DNA from: Arenimonas daejeonensis
GTDB taxonomy: Bacteria; Pseudomonadota; Gammaproteobacteria; Xanthomonadales; Xanthomonadaceae
Length of the DNA: 64,000 nucleotides
Assembly (NCBI RefSeq): GCF_007993735.1
Contig: NZ_CP042453.1
Coordinates: forward strand, 1,178,001-1,242,000
Direction: 5' to 3'
Of this stretch, positions 28,162-39,088 are shown one piece after another. Position 1 is the stretch's first letter; every line of letters begins with the position of its first letter. The position numbers and the translations under genes are program-made. Below the pieces are notes generated by a model. It did not search any database and was not told where the DNA came from. It saw nothing but the letters and a program-made list of their open reading frames with translations.

Positions 28162-29553
28162 TTACTGGAAGTCGCGAATCTCTCCGGGCACCCCGAGCGC
28201 TTCCGGAAGGCCCGAGGTGTTTGTCCGGGCGAGCGAAGGGAGCTGGGTGGCCGAGGGGGCGCAGCGCACTCCGGAACACGCCAGGTCCAGGTTGACGACG
28301 CGCTCGAGGCGACCGAGCAATGCAAGCGGCTCGTCGCCAAACTTCGCCAAGCCAGCCGCGCACAGATCGGTGATCCAGGGGCGCAGGGCATCGCCGCCGG
28401 GCAGGGCCATGTCGCCGTTGCGCAGCACCAGCCGGACCCGATCCCCGGGTTCGAGTTCACCGCGGTCCTTGAGCGGATGCCAGCCGTCCTCTGCGGCGGA
28501 CTTCACGTCGTAGCGGGAAACCACCTCGTCCGGTAGTTTCGCAAGCACCTGTGGAAGCCCCGGGGGCGCAGCTGCGGTTGGCGCCGGGGACTGCGGGAAA
28601 CAGTCGCAAAGCGCATAACCCTGGCCCGAGATCGCGCGCGCCATCACCGCGTGCATGGATCGGCGATAGTTCGGCTCCATGTCCCGCCACGATTTGGCGA
28701 CGCCACCCTGATCCAAGTTCCCTCGTTCTGCGCTCATCCCCTCCGTGCTGCGAAGAAACTCGGGGCTGTTGCGATGGGAAACATCGGCAGCCACCTCGGT
28801 GCTGATCTCAAGTCCGATGGCGGCGAGCATGTTCCTCAAGGTGTCTGGCCCGCGCTTCCGGAAGTCCTCGTAACTGACCTGGACGTCCGCCTTGTGCCTG
28901 AGCCCGGAATAGCGGTCCCAGTAACTCTGGCTGCGGCGCGCCTTGGACAGCATGTACTCAAAATCGTCGAGTCCGGTCGCTTCGTAGGCGCGGTACTCCG
29001 CCTTGCGGAAGCTGACCGACATGGTGCGGTCACGCGGGTCCCGGACAAGGTGGATGACCTTCGCGTCAGGACGCAGCCAGCGATAGAACGAAATCTTCTC
29101 GCAGCCGTGGGCCGAATTGACCATGCGGGCGCTCGCGAAATCCGCCGGATCCAGGCCATAGAGAAGGCCGTGGGCGAGCTCGGTCGCATCCATCATCCTC
29201 GCCGCCTGCTCGCGGTCCTGCGTGCGGAGTTCCGCATACTGCCGCTGAGGAAGATAGACTTCGCCCGCGTCCATAAGACCCGCGGATTGCGCCATCATGC
29301 GCGACACCCAGTGCGAACCGCATCCACCCAGATTTACGAGGTATACGGGAAGCGTCTGGTCAGGAGCTCGCTGCTGCACGGCGGCGATCAGGGATTCGAC
29401 GAAGGAGTCGCGCGACAGTCCATGTCTCTTGAGCGCGATGGAGATCACGGATTCCAGTTTTACTACCTGGCGCTCCCTGATATCACCCCAAGCGCTCACG
29501 GGGTCCCGGAAGTAATCGCGGACCCACTGCTTCCAGTCAGGCGGTGTCGTCAT
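28162..29553 (-). CDS. Sulfotransferase family protein with C-terminal extension
   Basis: 463 aa. LPVYLVNLGGCGSHWVSRMM (about residues 69-88) is the 5'-phosphosulfate loop and AKVIHLVRDPRDRTMSVSF the 3'-phosphate motif, both well preserved. KSWRDMEPNYRRSM matches the late region of PAPS-dependent sulfotransferases. From about residue 330, after a Pro/Ala linker, there is an extra domain of about 130 aa (DRVRLVLRNGDMALPGGDA, RLERVVNLDLACSG) with no family I recognise. The heparinase-fold gene lies just upstream on the same strand (25-b gap), so the two form an operon that mirrors the fused protein at 14481-17034. Confidence 0.85.
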   Translation of the reverse strand: MTTPPDWKQWVRDYFRDPVSAWGDIRERQVVKLESVISIALKRHGLSRDSFVESLIAAVQQRAPDQTLPVYLVNLGGCGSHWVSRMMAQSAGLMDAGEVYLPQRQYAELRTQDREQAARMMDATELAHGLLYGLDPADFASARMVNSAHGCEKISFYRWLRPDAKVIHLVRDPRDRTMSVSFRKAEYRAYEATGLDDFEYMLSKARRSQSYWDRYSGLRHKADVQVSYEDFRKRGPDTLRNMLAAIGLEISTEVAADVSHRNSPEFLRSTEGMSAERGNLDQGGVAKSWRDMEPNYRRSMHAVMARAISGQGYALCDCFPQSPAPTAAAPPGLPQVLAKLPDEVVSRYDVKSAAEDGWHPLKDRGELEPGDRVRLVLRNGDMALPGGDALRPWITDLCAAGLAKFGDEPLALLGRLERVVNLDLACSGVRCAPSATQLPSLARTNTSGLPEALGVPGEIRDFQ

Positions 29554-29578
29554 TCATCGTTCTCCCAGACCCGGATGG

Positions 29579-31454
29579 CTACTTCGGCTCCACGTGAACG
29601 GGTGTCGGGCCAAAGTTACGGTAGTGAGTGATCCGGGGCGGCTTCGCTGCTTCCGTCATGTCGAATTCGACGCACTTGCCGTTCCCGTCGGATTCGATGA
29701 AGAGCCTCAGCAACTTCCCGCCGTACAGCTGGTGCGCTTCGAAACGGCAAGACGCGTTGGTCGTGAGCAAACTGGCAAGCCAGCCTTCAGCTGCCCGGAA
29801 GCCGGTGGCGACGATGGGTGCTGGTTCCAGGTGCCCGAGATCACGTGTAACCCAGGATTGAGGGAATGCTTCGCCTCCCCGGGGCCGGCGTGGCGGTCAA
29901 TGTCCTTGTTGCCAGCCTGGTGCATGTACAGCCGGGCCTTGCGCCCTGCTGCCTCGATGACGCCGTCGTCGCGCTCGGCCAGTGTGACGCCAGGCGCGAA
30001 GCGGAACAGAGCATCGAACCGGTGCCTGCCCTGGGCTGCGACGGCATCCACCACCAGGTAGGTGCCCGCCCCAAGGTCCACGAAACCGCGGTGCCAAATC
30101 GCGCCGCCGAGGTCGTCGCACACCAGCCGCATTCCGCTTCCAAGTGGTCCCGTCATCACGCTCGCGACGCGGGTCAGGTACGGCCGGGACTTGCGGTCGA
30201 CCAGCACGACGTTGTGCGCTTCAGCGGCCTTGAAGTAATTGAATCGCAGCTTCTGGCCGTAGGCATAGGGGCCGCCGGAGTCCACCAGCATCGCCTCGCC
30301 TTCCAGATTGATGGTGAAGCTGCCGCCGTCAGCGTGCGCATGCGCGCCCATGTAGGGTTTGTCGAGAAGCAACGCCAGGTTGCTTTTTGCCGGTCCACCC
30401 GCCGTTTCGTCATGGAACACGTAGAAGCCGGTGCGCGGGAAGACCGTGAGCGCTTCTGGGCGGTCGGCACCGGTACCGCGTCCCATCAGGTACTCCGAGA
30501 CAGAAGATTCTGGAACGAGTGCGGTGATCTCGTCGAGCATGGGGCTCGCGGACGTGCGGCCGAATGTCGTGTCACCAACGGCAGGAAGCTCGTGATTCGC
30601 CGGTGAGACGCGATGGTAGAAATCGATCATCTTTCGCAAGACTTCACGATAGCCGGGAATCACATCTATGCCGAAGCCGGCCATGTACGTGGCACTCTGG
30701 GCGAGCAGCCAGGCATCGAAAAGGTGGTAATAGATCGAATGCTCACGGCACACACCCTCGTCTGAATCGATCATTTCCGAATAGACGTCGCGCATCGCCT
30801 TGAGTGCGAGGGATTTCGTCGATTCCGCGTCGAGGACATCTTCAAATACGTGTGCCAGGTCCCACAGGGCCTCGGCGTGGAAGATGCCGTGGTTGTTGGC
30901 CTTCCAGCGGCCCGAAGCGATGAACTCCCGAAGCTTTTCCTCGTGCTGGCGCACGACGGCCGCGAGTTGCTGGACTTCCCCGGCCGCGAGCTGGCCCCGC
31001 AAGCGACGTTCGTACACGTAGGCAAGGGTCGATGCGCGCCATGCGGTGGAATGGTCGAACCAGACCATCTTGTGCACTTCCCGGCCGCTGTTCTCAGACA
31101 GGAAGCGGACGTAGGAAATGAACAGCTCTTTCAGTCTTGCGGCACAGGCCGAGCGCCCGGCTTCGTCGGGCGCTTCGTCGATACCCAGGTCGAGAATGGA
31201 GAGCCAGACCAGCGAGTGGTAGTAGAGCCCCAGGTGTCGTCACGGTAGGGGTCTTCGTTCCACTCGGGCTCTGCCGGGAGCTGCCAGGGCTTGAAGGGGC
31301 GGCAGACATCGACGATGCCCGAGCGAAGCCAGAGTTCCAGAGCGCGGGGCGTCCGCTGCCTGGCGAAGTCGGGCTGACGCAGCTTCTGAAACAGGGGCTT
31401 TCCGTTCATCAATTCATACGCCAGGATTTCGAGCCCGTACCAAGGGGTTGCCAT
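29579..31454 (-). CDS. Heparinase II/III-family protein (two frameshifts)
   Basis: Three frames join into 625 aa when one G is restored in the G run opposite 31228-31231 and one C opposite 29816-29818. The N-terminal alpha domain has [37 protein letters not shown] and [15 protein letters not shown]; the beta domain has [20 protein letters not shown] and [17 protein letters not shown], with the Asn-His, Tyr and His residues expected of heparinase-type lyases. The C-terminus, read from the third frame, is [19 protein letters not shown] to HVEPK. No signal peptide is evident. ATG 31454 is chosen; 31481 is also in frame. It pairs with the downstream sulfotransferase. Confidence 0.75.
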
Positions 31455-31589
31455 GGTCGATCGGCTATCGAACGGCTGCACCCGGCTGGTCGCGTCTGTG
31501 AGGGGATCGGGATCATACGTCTTCTCCCTGGCCGGGTCACTTCAGGTGCCCGTAGCATTGGCCGAAAGTACGTGTCGGCCCTGACGCCA

Positions 31590-31606
31590 GCTGGCTATAA
31601 TCCAGC
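31590..31606 (+). promoter_or_regulatory. Putative CoA-transferase promoter: TATAAT inside an inverted repeat
   Basis: TATAAT (31596-31601) is a consensus -10, 33 b before the ATG. It is flanked by GCTGG (31590-31594) and CCAGC (31602-31606), so an operator overlapping the promoter is possible. No good -35 is visible. Confidence 0.4.
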
Positions 31607-31634
31607 GCTAGTTCAGGACGGGCGGGTCAATACG

Positions 31635-32362
31635 ATGTCTGCACCAATTGGCAATGCGCGAGGCAAGCTTTATCCCGGGGCCGTTGAAGCACTCGCAGGA
31701 ATCGTCGCCGACGGCCAGACCCTCGCGGTCGGCGGCTTCGGCCTGTGCGGCATCCCCGAGGCCCTGATCGCCGCCCTGCGCGATTCCGGCGTCAAGGGCC
31801 TGACCGTGATCTCGAACAACGCCGGCGTGGACGGCTTCGGCCTGGGTCAGCTGCTGAGCACGCGCCAGATCGCCAAGATGATTTCGTCCTACGTGGGCGA
31901 GAACAAGGAGTTCGAACGCCAGTACCTGGCCGGCGAACTGCAGCTCGAGTTCAACCCGCAGGGCACGCTGGCCGAACGCCTGCGCGCCGGTGGCGCCGGC
32001 ATCCCGGCCTTCTTCACCCGCACCGGCTACGGCACCATCGTCGCCGACGGCAAGGAAACCCGGCAGTTCCCTGACGGCCACTGGTACGTGCTGGAAACCG
32101 CGCTCAAGGCCGACGTCTCGCTGGTGAAGGCCTGGAAGGCCGATGCCGCCGGCAACCTGGTGTTCCGCAAGACCGCGCGCAACTTCAACCCGGCCTGCGC
32201 GATGGCCGGCAAGGTCTGCGTGGCCGAAGTGGAGGAGATCGTCGAGGTCGGAAGCATCGACCCCGACCACGCGCACCTGCCGGGCATCTACGTGGACCGC
32301 ATCGTGCTCAACACCACGCCCGAAAAACGCATCGAACAGCGCACCGTGCGAGGAGCGAAATA

Positions 32363-32363
<1 letters not shown>
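31635..32363 (+). CDS. scoA: 3-oxoacid CoA-transferase subunit A
   Basis: 242 aa. [18 protein letters not shown] and [16 protein letters not shown] are typical of the alpha subunit of succinyl-CoA:3-ketoacid CoA-transferase, which moves CoA from succinyl-CoA to acetoacetate for ketone-body or hydroxybutyrate use. Its TAA overlaps the ATG of subunit B by one base. ATG 31635 aligns with the family start. It stands between the polysaccharide genes and a metabolic block and has its own putative promoter. Confidence 0.92.
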
Positions 32364-32998
<635 letters not shown>

Positions 32999-33021
32999 GT
33001 CCCGACCGCCTGGCCGGCTCC

Positions 33022-33864
33022 GTGCTCGAACCGGTCACGGGTCCCGGCGGTGCGCCCCTGCTGCGCCTGCACGGCCCTGGCGGTGCGCGCGTGGATATCA
33101 GCGAAACCGGCGGCCAGGTGTGCTCCCTGGGTGGATGCGGGCGGCCGCGAACGCCTGTTCCTGAGCCCGAACGCACGCTTCGACGGCGAAACCGCGATCC
33201 GCGGCGGCGTGCCGGTGATCTTCCCGCAGTTCTCCGACCGCGGGGCGCTGGCCAAACACGGGTTCGCGCGGACCCAGCCCTGGCGAGCGGGCGCGGGCGA
33301 GACCTTCGCCGATGGCCGCACCGGCCTGCGGCTCACACTCGACGCCAATGTGGCGACACGCGCGCTGTGGCCGTTCGAGTTCGAAGCCACGCTCGACCTG
33401 CGGCTGGGTGCCGACAGCCTCGAACTGCGCCTCGGCGTGCACAACCGCGGCGATGCGCCGTTCGCCTTCACCACCGCACTGCACAGTTATCTCGCCGTCA
33501 CCGATGCCAGCGTGGCGGAAGTGCGGGGACTCGGGGGCCATGCCTACGAGGATTCCGCCGCCGGCGCGGCAAGGCGTGTGCAGTCGGAGCCTGTGCTGCG
33601 TTTCGCAGGAGAAGTCGATCGCATCTATCCCGGCGCGGCCGGCCCCTTGGCGCTGGTCTGCGGGCCGGACCGCCTGCGCATCGAATCCGAGGGCTTCTGC
33701 GACGTGGTCGTCTGGAACCCCGGGGCGGCGTTGGCGGCGGGACTGGCCGACCTGGGTCCGGGCCAGCACCGGCTTTTCGTCTGCATCGAGGCTGCCAGCG
33801 TGCTCGAGCCGGTGGTGCTGGCCCCGGCGAGGCCTGGTCGGGCTGCCAGCGGCTGTACGCCTGA
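33022..33864 (+). CDS. D-hexose-6-phosphate mutarotase / aldose 1-epimerase-like protein (two compensating frameshifts)
   Basis: Galactose-mutarotase fold, about 280 aa. Frame 1 gives LEPVTGPGGAPLLRLHGPGG; after one extra C (CCC at 33125-33127) the sequence continues WVDAGGRERLFLS, GGVPVIFPQFSDRG and the catalytic region FTTALHSYLAV, then VCIEAASVLEPVVLAP. A missing C at 33822-33825 moves it back to frame 1 for GEAWSGCQRLYA and the TGA at 33862-33864, a typical family C-terminus. The likely role is interconversion of the anomers of a hexose phosphate. No ATG is present; GTG 33022 is the best start, though CTG 32995 is possible. Confidence 0.75.
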   Translation: MLEPVTGPGGAPLLRLHGPGGARVDISETGGQVCSLGGCGRPRTPVPEPERTLRRRNRDPRRRAGDLPAVLRPRGAGQTRVRADPALASGRGRDLRRWPHRPAAHTRRQCGDTRAVAVRVRSHARPAAGCRQPRTAPRRAQPRRCAVRLHHRTAQLSRRHRCQRGGSAGTRGPCLRGFRRRRGKACAVGACAAFRRRSRSHLSRRGRPLGAGLRAGPPAHRIRGLLRRGRLEPRGGVGGGTGRPGSGPAPAFRLHRGCQRARAGGAGPGEAWSGCQRLYA

Positions 33865-33938
33865 GGCTTCCCCGCCCCCGGCGCAGCGGCTAGATTGGCG
33901 CTGCGGCCGGGGAGCCGCGTGTCCATCCAGGGGAATGC

Positions 33939-35091
33939 ATGCCGTACGACCAGGACCTGAGCACGCCAGCGGCGCAGCCGCCGGCGCTGCCACCGCTGCC
34001 GCCACCGTTGCCCGAGCCGCCGCCGGCCCCGCAAATCCAGCGCCACCCATTCACGTTCACCGGCCGCACCGGCGAATTCTTCGGCATCTGGTTCGTCAAC
34101 CTGGTCCTGTCCGTGCTGACCCTGGGCCTGTATTCGGCCTGGGCCAAGGTGCGCACCGAACGCTACTTCTACGGCAACACCCATTTCGCCGGTGCGTCTT
34201 TCGAATACCTGGCCAGCCCGATCGCCATCTTCAAGGGCCGGCTGATCGCCTACGCGGTGGCGATCGCGCTGGGCCTGTGCGCGCATTTCCAGGTCTGGGT
34301 GGTCTATATCCCGCTGATCCTGGCCATCCTGCTGCTGCTGCCCTGGCTGATCCAGCGCACGCTGCGCTTCCGCGCGCGTTATTCGGCCTGGCGCGGACTG
34401 CGTTTCCGGTTCGTGGACGGTGTGTTCGAGGCCTACGTCAACTTCATGTTCCGGCCGATGCTGCAGTGGGTCACCTTCTTATGGTGCATCCCTGGGTGCG
34501 CATGTGCCAGCACGAATACATGGTCGCGGGCCACCGTTTCGGCGGCAAGCGCTTCTCGTTCAGGGTGACGTGGGCCGCTATTTCATTCCCTTCCTGATCT
34601 GCATCGGCCTGGGCTTCGCGGTCTACATCCTGATGATCGTGGCGGCGTTTGGCGGCGCGCTGGTCAGCGAAGCGGTCGGTATCGCCGGCAAGGGACCGGA
34701 TGGCGAGCCCTCGGACGGGGCGATGGCCGCCATCCTCGTGCCGGTGATGCTGGTGTACCTGGGTTTCCTGGCGCTGCCGGTGTTCCTGCGCACGCGCTAC
34801 ACCAACCTGATGTGGGAATTCACCCGGCTCGGCGCGCACCGGTTCGAGTCCACGCTGCGTGCGCGCGATGTGATCTGGATCTACTTCAGCAACGGCGTGC
34901 TGATCGTGCTCAGCGTAGGCCTGATGGTGCCGTGGGCGATGATCCGGCTGGCGCGTTACCGGGCCGAACACTTCACGGTGCTGGTGCAGGGCGACCTCGA
35001 CAGCTTCATCGCCGAATCGGAGCGAACCGAAGGCGCGACCAGCGCCGAACTCGTGGATGCGCTCGACATGGACGTGGACCTGAGCATTTGA
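33939..35091 (+). CDS. DUF898/YjgN-family membrane protein (two frameshifts)
   Basis: 384 aa after repair. A Pro-rich N-terminus (residues 10-35) leads to HPFTFTGRTGEFFGIWFVNL, the start of the YjgN/DUF898 domain, which has about six membrane segments and the repeated LYSAWAKVRTERYFYGNTHF motif. The middle (LMVHPWVRMCQHEYMVAGH) is in a second frame and the rest (GRYFIPFLICIGLGFAVYIL) in a third; missing bases near 34476 and at 34563-34565 account for both. Function is unknown; the family often precedes an M48 peptidase, as here. ATG 33939 is chosen. Confidence 0.75.
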
Positions 35092-36112
35092 GCGCGCTCG
35101 ACGCCACCTGGTACGACGGCCGCAGCAGCCGCGGCCGGCCGGCGCGGCTGAGCCAGCCGGCAGCCGGCACGCTGCGGGTGGAAAGCGAAGGCGAGACGCT
35201 GGAGTTCGCCGTCGCCGAACTCACGCTCAGCCCGCGCCTGGGCCGCACCGTGCGCACGCTGGCGATGCCGGGTGAAGGCCAGCTGCAGATCGCCGATTCG
35301 CCGCTGCTCGACCAGTGGCTGCCGGTACCGAGCCGGGTCGAGGCCTGGGCCGACTGGCTCGAGCGCCGGCGCACGGCGGCGATCGCCTCGGGCGTGGTCA
35401 CGGTATTGGGCGTGCTGCTGTTTTCCAGGTCGGCCTGCCCTGGATGGCGAACAAGGTCGCGCCGGTCGTGCCGCGGGCGATGGAACGCACCATCAGCGAC
35501 CAGGCACTGTCCCTGATCGACCGCACGCAGCTGCAGCCGAGCCGTCTGCCGGCCGAGCGCAAGCTGGCGCTGCAGCTGGAGTTCAAGGCGCTCACCACCG
35601 GCCTGCCGCGCGAACTCGACTACCGGCTCAGTTTCCGCCACGCGCCGGGCCTGGGGCCGAACGCCTTCGCGCTGCCCGATGGCCATGTCGTGGTCACCGA
35701 CCAGCTGGTCGAGCTGGTGGATGGCAACGATGACGAACTGCTGGCCGTGCTGGCGCACGAGGCCGGCCACCACGAACACCGCCACGGCATGCGCCAGGCG
35801 CTGCAGAGTTCGGCGGTGGTGGTGGTGGCGGGTTTCCTGTTCGGCGACCTGTCGGGCACCGGCTCGCTGTCGGTGTCTATCCCGGTGCTGCTGCTGGAAA
35901 GCGGCTTCTCGCGCGACCACGAGCGCGAGGCCGATGACTTCGCCTTCGCGCTGCTGGAGCGCCAGGGCCGCTCGCCGGCGGATTTCGCCGCGGTGATGCG
36001 GCGCCTGTCGAAGCACTATGGCGAGAAGGACTTCGGTGCGGTCAGCTACCTGTCCACGCATCCGCCCAGTGCCGAGCGCATCGCCGCGGCCGAGCAGGCC
36101 GCGGCGGACTGA
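35088..36112 (+). CDS. M48-family metallopeptidase, membrane-anchored (one-base frameshift)
   Basis: 341 aa after repair. The N-terminal domain (LDATWYDGRSSRGRPARL, TLSPRLGRTVRTLAMPGEG) and one transmembrane segment precede the peptidase domain with VLAHEAGHHEHRHGMRQAL (HEXXH zinc motif), the third-ligand region SRDHEREADDFAFALLE, and STHPPSAERIAA. One missing T in TTTT at 35421-35424 joins the two frames inside the membrane segment. No ATG or GTG fits the N-terminus; TTG 35088 overlaps the yjgN stop as TTGA. The active site probably faces the periplasm. Confidence 0.78.
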
Positions 36113-36118
36113 GCAGGC

Positions 36119-37264
36119 TCAGCGGACGGCGATGATGTCGGCGATGCGGCGTGCGGCCAGGCCGTCGCCGTAGGGGTTGTGCGCGCGGGCCATGTCGCGG
36201 TGCGCGTCGGCGTCGTCCAGCAGGCGCGTGACTTCGGCGACGATGCGGGCGCGGTCGGTGCCGACCAGGCGCACGGTGCCGGCATCCACCGCTTCCGGGC
36301 GCTCGGTGGTGTCGCGCATCACCAGCACCGGCTTGCCCAGCGAGGGCGCTTCCTCCTGGATGCCGCCCGAGTCGGTGAGGATCAGGTGCGAGCGCGACAT
36401 CAGGTAGACGAAGGGCAGGTAGTCCTGCGGCGGCACCAGCACCACGTTGTCCACGCCGGCCAGGATGCGGTTCACCGGTTCCTGCACCTGCGGGTTGAGG
36501 TGCACCGGGTAGACCAGCTGCACGTCGTCGCGCTGCGCCAGTTCGCGCAGGGCCAGGCAGATCTGCTCGAAACCGTCGCCGAAATTCTCGCGGCGATGGC
36601 CGGTGATCAGCACCAGGCGCTTGCCGGCGTCCAGGAAGGGGAAGCGCGCGGCCAGTTCGGCCGCCAGCGCCGGGTTGTCGCCGATGCGCTTGACCACCGC
36701 CAGCAGGGCATCGATCACGGTGTTGCCGGTGACGTGCACGGCGGCGGCCGGCAGGTTCTCGGCCAGCAGGTTGGCACGCGACTGCTCGGTCGGGGCGAAA
36801 TGCAGCGACGTGAGCGGCGCGGTCAGGCGGCGGTTGGCCTCTTCGGGCCACGGTGCCTGCAGGTCGCCGGTGCGCAGGCCCGCTTCGACGTGGCCGATGG
36901 CGACCTTGGCGTAGAAAGCGGCCAGGGCGGTGGCGAACGTGGTGCTGGTATCGCCGTGCACGAGCACCAGGTCGGGCTTGCGCCGCGCCAGCACCTCGGT
37001 CATGCCGGTGAGGATGCGCCCGAACAGGTCGGGCAGCGCCTGGCCGGGGGCCATCACGTCCAGGTCGTCGTCGGGCACGATGCCGAACAGGTCAAGCACC
37101 TGGTCGAGCATCTGCCGGTGCTGCGCCGTCACCGCCACCAGGGTTTCGATGCCCGGGGTGGCCTTCAGGGCCTCGACGACCGGCGCCATCTTGATGGCCT
37201 CCGGGCGGGTCCCGAACACCACCATCACCCGCTTGCCGGGCGTGGCGCCGGCGCTGGGACTCAA
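36119..37264 (-). CDS. wecB: UDP-N-acetylglucosamine 2-epimerase (non-hydrolysing)
   Basis: 381 aa. [50 protein letters not shown] and [20 protein letters not shown] are hallmarks of bacterial WecB/MnaA. The enzyme interconverts UDP-GlcNAc and UDP-ManNAc, the substrate for WecC encoded at 6834. The start is uncertain: TTG 37264 overlaps the etfA stop (TTGA) and has GGAG eight bases upstream, while ATG 37225 is a later in-frame choice. It is last in an etfB-etfA-wecB unit, separate from the polysaccharide operon. Confidence 0.9.
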   Translation of the reverse strand: MSPSAGATPGKRVMVVFGTRPEAIKMAPVVEALKATPGIETLVAVTAQHRQMLDQVLDLFGIVPDDDLDVMAPGQALPDLFGRILTGMTEVLARRKPDLVLVHGDTSTTFATALAAFYAKVAIGHVEAGLRTGDLQAPWPEEANRRLTAPLTSLHFAPTEQSRANLLAENLPAAAVHVTGNTVIDALLAVVKRIGDNPALAAELAARFPFLDAGKRLVLITGHRRENFGDGFEQICLALRELAQRDDVQLVYPVHLNPQVQEPVNRILAGVDNVVLVPPQDYLPFVYLMSRSHLILTDSGGIQEEAPSLGKPVLVMRDTTERPEAVDAGTVRLVGTDRARIVAEVTRLLDDADAHRDMARAHNPYGDGLAARRIADIIAVR

Positions 37265-38202
37265 AGCGACTTCTCCAGCTCGGGCACGATGGCGAACAGG
37301 TCGCCGACCAGGCCGAAATCGGCGATCTCGAAGATCGGCGCTTCCGCGTCCTTGTTGATCGCGACGATGGTGCCCGCGTCCTTGATGCCGGTCAGGTGCT
37401 GGATGGCGCCCGAGATGCCAATGGCGACGTAGAGTTCCGGCGCGATGATCTTGCCGGTCTGGCCGACCTGCAGCTCGTTCGGCACGTAACCGGCGTCCAC
37501 CGCGGCGCGCGAGGCGCCCACGGCCGCACCCATCTTGTCGGCCAGCGAATAGATCACCGAGAACGCATCGGCCGAACCGAGCGCGCGGCCACCGCTGACC
37601 ACCTTCGACGCGCTCTGCAGGTCCGGGCGGTCGGACTTGCCCTGCTGCAGCGACACGAAACGGGTGTGCGAGGGCAGGGCGGCGCCAACCGACGCGGCCT
37701 CGACCGCGGCGTTGCCGCCGTTCGCCGCCGCCGGCCACGAGGCCGTGCGCACGGTGCCGACCACGGCCATCGCCGACGGTGCTTCGACGGTGATGATGGC
37801 GTTGCCGGCATAGATCGGCCGCTTGAACACGTGGCTCGATTCCACCGCCATGATGTCCGACACCTGGGCCACGCCCAGCAGGGCCGCGACGCAGGGCATA
37901 AGGTCCTTGCCGAAGGTGGTGGACGGGCCGAGCACATGCGAATAACCGGCGGCGAGCTTCGCCACCTGCGGCGCCAGCACCTGCGCGATCGGGTGCGCGT
38001 TGGCGGCGTTGGCCACGGTGACCACTTTCGCGACACCGGCGATCAACGCGGCTTCCGCGGCGACCGCATCCGGCGCATCGGCCAGCACGGCGACGTGGAT
38101 CTCGCCGCCGATCGCCGTGGCGCAGCTGACGCAGCGCGCGGTGGAGGAGTTCAGCTTGCCGCCGAGGTGTTCGGCGACGATCAGGATCTTGCTCATGCTC
38201 AT
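37261..38202 (-). CDS. etfA: Electron transfer flavoprotein subunit alpha
   Basis: 313 aa. The N-terminal domain is [19 protein letters not shown]-type; the C-terminal FAD-binding domain has [30 protein letters not shown] and [20 protein letters not shown]. With EtfB it accepts electrons from acyl-CoA dehydrogenases and passes them to ETF-quinone oxidoreductase, encoded at 55175-56783. AAGGAG precedes the start; ATG 38196 is an alternative. It follows etfB by 7 b. Confidence 0.93.
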   Translation of the reverse strand: MSMSKILIVAEHLGGKLNSSTARCVSCATAIGGEIHVAVLADAPDAVAAEAALIAGVAKVVTVANAANAHPIAQVLAPQVAKLAAGYSHVLGPSTTFGKDLMPCVAALLGVAQVSDIMAVESSHVFKRPIYAGNAIITVEAPSAMAVVGTVRTASWPAAANGGNAAVEAASVGAALPSHTRFVSLQQGKSDRPDLQSASKVVSGGRALGSADAFSVIYSLADKMGAAVGASRAAVDAGYVPNELQVGQTGKIIAPELYVAIGISGAIQHLTGIKDAGTIVAINKDAEAPIFEIADFGLVGDLFAIVPELEKSL

Positions 38203-38209
38203 CGTCTCC

Positions 38210-38956
38210 TTACACCAGGCCCTTGGCCTTGAGCGCCGAGACCAGCTCGGCGACGTCCTTCACCATCACGCCCTTGCTGCGCTTGGCGGGCGGGGCGTAG
38301 GTGCTGGTCTTGAGATGGTCGCCGGACTCGACGCCGAGGTCGGCGAAGGCGATCGTCTCCAGCGGCTTGGACTTGGCCTTCATGATGTCGGGCAGCTTGA
38401 TGAAGCGCGGCTCGTTCAGGCGCAGGTCGGTGGTGACCACGGCAGGCAGGTCGACCTCGAGGGTCTCCAGGCCGGCGTCCACTTCGCGGGTCACGGTGGC
38501 CTTGTCGCCGGCGACTTCGAGCTTGCTGGCGAAAGTGGCCTGCGGACGGCCCCAGAGCGTGGCCAGCATCTGGCCGGTCTGGTTGGCGTCGTCGTCGATG
38601 GCCTGCTTGCCCAGCAGCACGATCTGCGGCTGTTCCTTTTCGACCAGCTTGAGCAGGGCGCGCGCCGCGGTCAGCGGCTGGATGGCCTGGTCGGTGACCA
38701 CGTGGATGGCGCGGTTGGCGCCCATGGCCAGGCCGTTGCGCAGGTGCGCCTGGCAGTCGGCCGGGCCCAGGGTGGCGACGATCACCTCGGTGGCGATGCC
38801 CTTGTCGCGCAGGCGCAGGGCTTCTTCCAGGGCGATGTCGTCGAAGGGATTGGGCGACAGCTTCACGCCCTCGGTGACCACGCCCGAACCGTCGGGTTTG
38901 ACCTGGATGCGGACGTTGTAGTCCACGACCCGCTTGTAACCCACCAGGATTTTCAT
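38210..38956 (-). CDS. etfB: Electron transfer flavoprotein subunit beta
   Basis: 248 aa. MKILVGYKRVVDYNVRI, LSPNPFDDIALEEALRL, VLLGKQAIDDDANQTGQM and KLPDIMKAKSKPLE are conserved EtfB features, including the AMP-binding and recognition-loop regions. It is first in the etfB-etfA-wecB operon and divergent from the SLC13 transporter, with a palindromic promoter region between. Confidence 0.93.
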   Translation of the reverse strand: MKILVGYKRVVDYNVRIQVKPDGSGVVTEGVKLSPNPFDDIALEEALRLRDKGIATEVIVATLGPADCQAHLRNGLAMGANRAIHVVTDQAIQPLTAARALLKLVEKEQPQIVLLGKQAIDDDANQTGQMLATLWGRPQATFASKLEVAGDKATVTREVDAGLETLEVDLPAVVTTDLRLNEPRFIKLPDIMKAKSKPLETIAFADLGVESGDHLKTSTYAPPAKRSKGVMVKDVAELVSALKAKGLV

Positions 38957-39002
38957 ATGCCTTTTGCTCCGATCCGGGCGGACCCCGGGGAGCCGCCATC
39001 CT

Positions 39003-39021
39003 GTAGAATCCGGCATTCTAC
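39003..39021. promoter_or_regulatory. Divergent palindromic promoter element (etfB / SLC13)
   Basis: GTAGAAT (39003-39009) and ATTCTAC (39015-39021) form a perfect inverted repeat with a 5-b spacer. Read on either strand this gives TAGAAT, a -10-like hexamer, so one element may serve both directions. It lies 47 b from etfB and 67 b from the transporter start. Confidence 0.45.
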
Positions 39022-39088
39022 CTTGGCGACCCAGCCGAAGGGGCGGTGCCCCCACGATGGCGGCCCCGGACCCTCGGAATACGACGGC

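Noticed and set aside
33050-34597. Fusion of mutarotase and DUF898 protein in one frame
   Set aside because: The continuous frame is an effect of two indels; the mutarotase C-terminus and the YjgN start are found in their own frames.
38000-39088. N-terminal extension of the SLC13 transporter frame
   Set aside because: It is the antisense of etfA/etfB, and the transporter aligns from ATG 39089.
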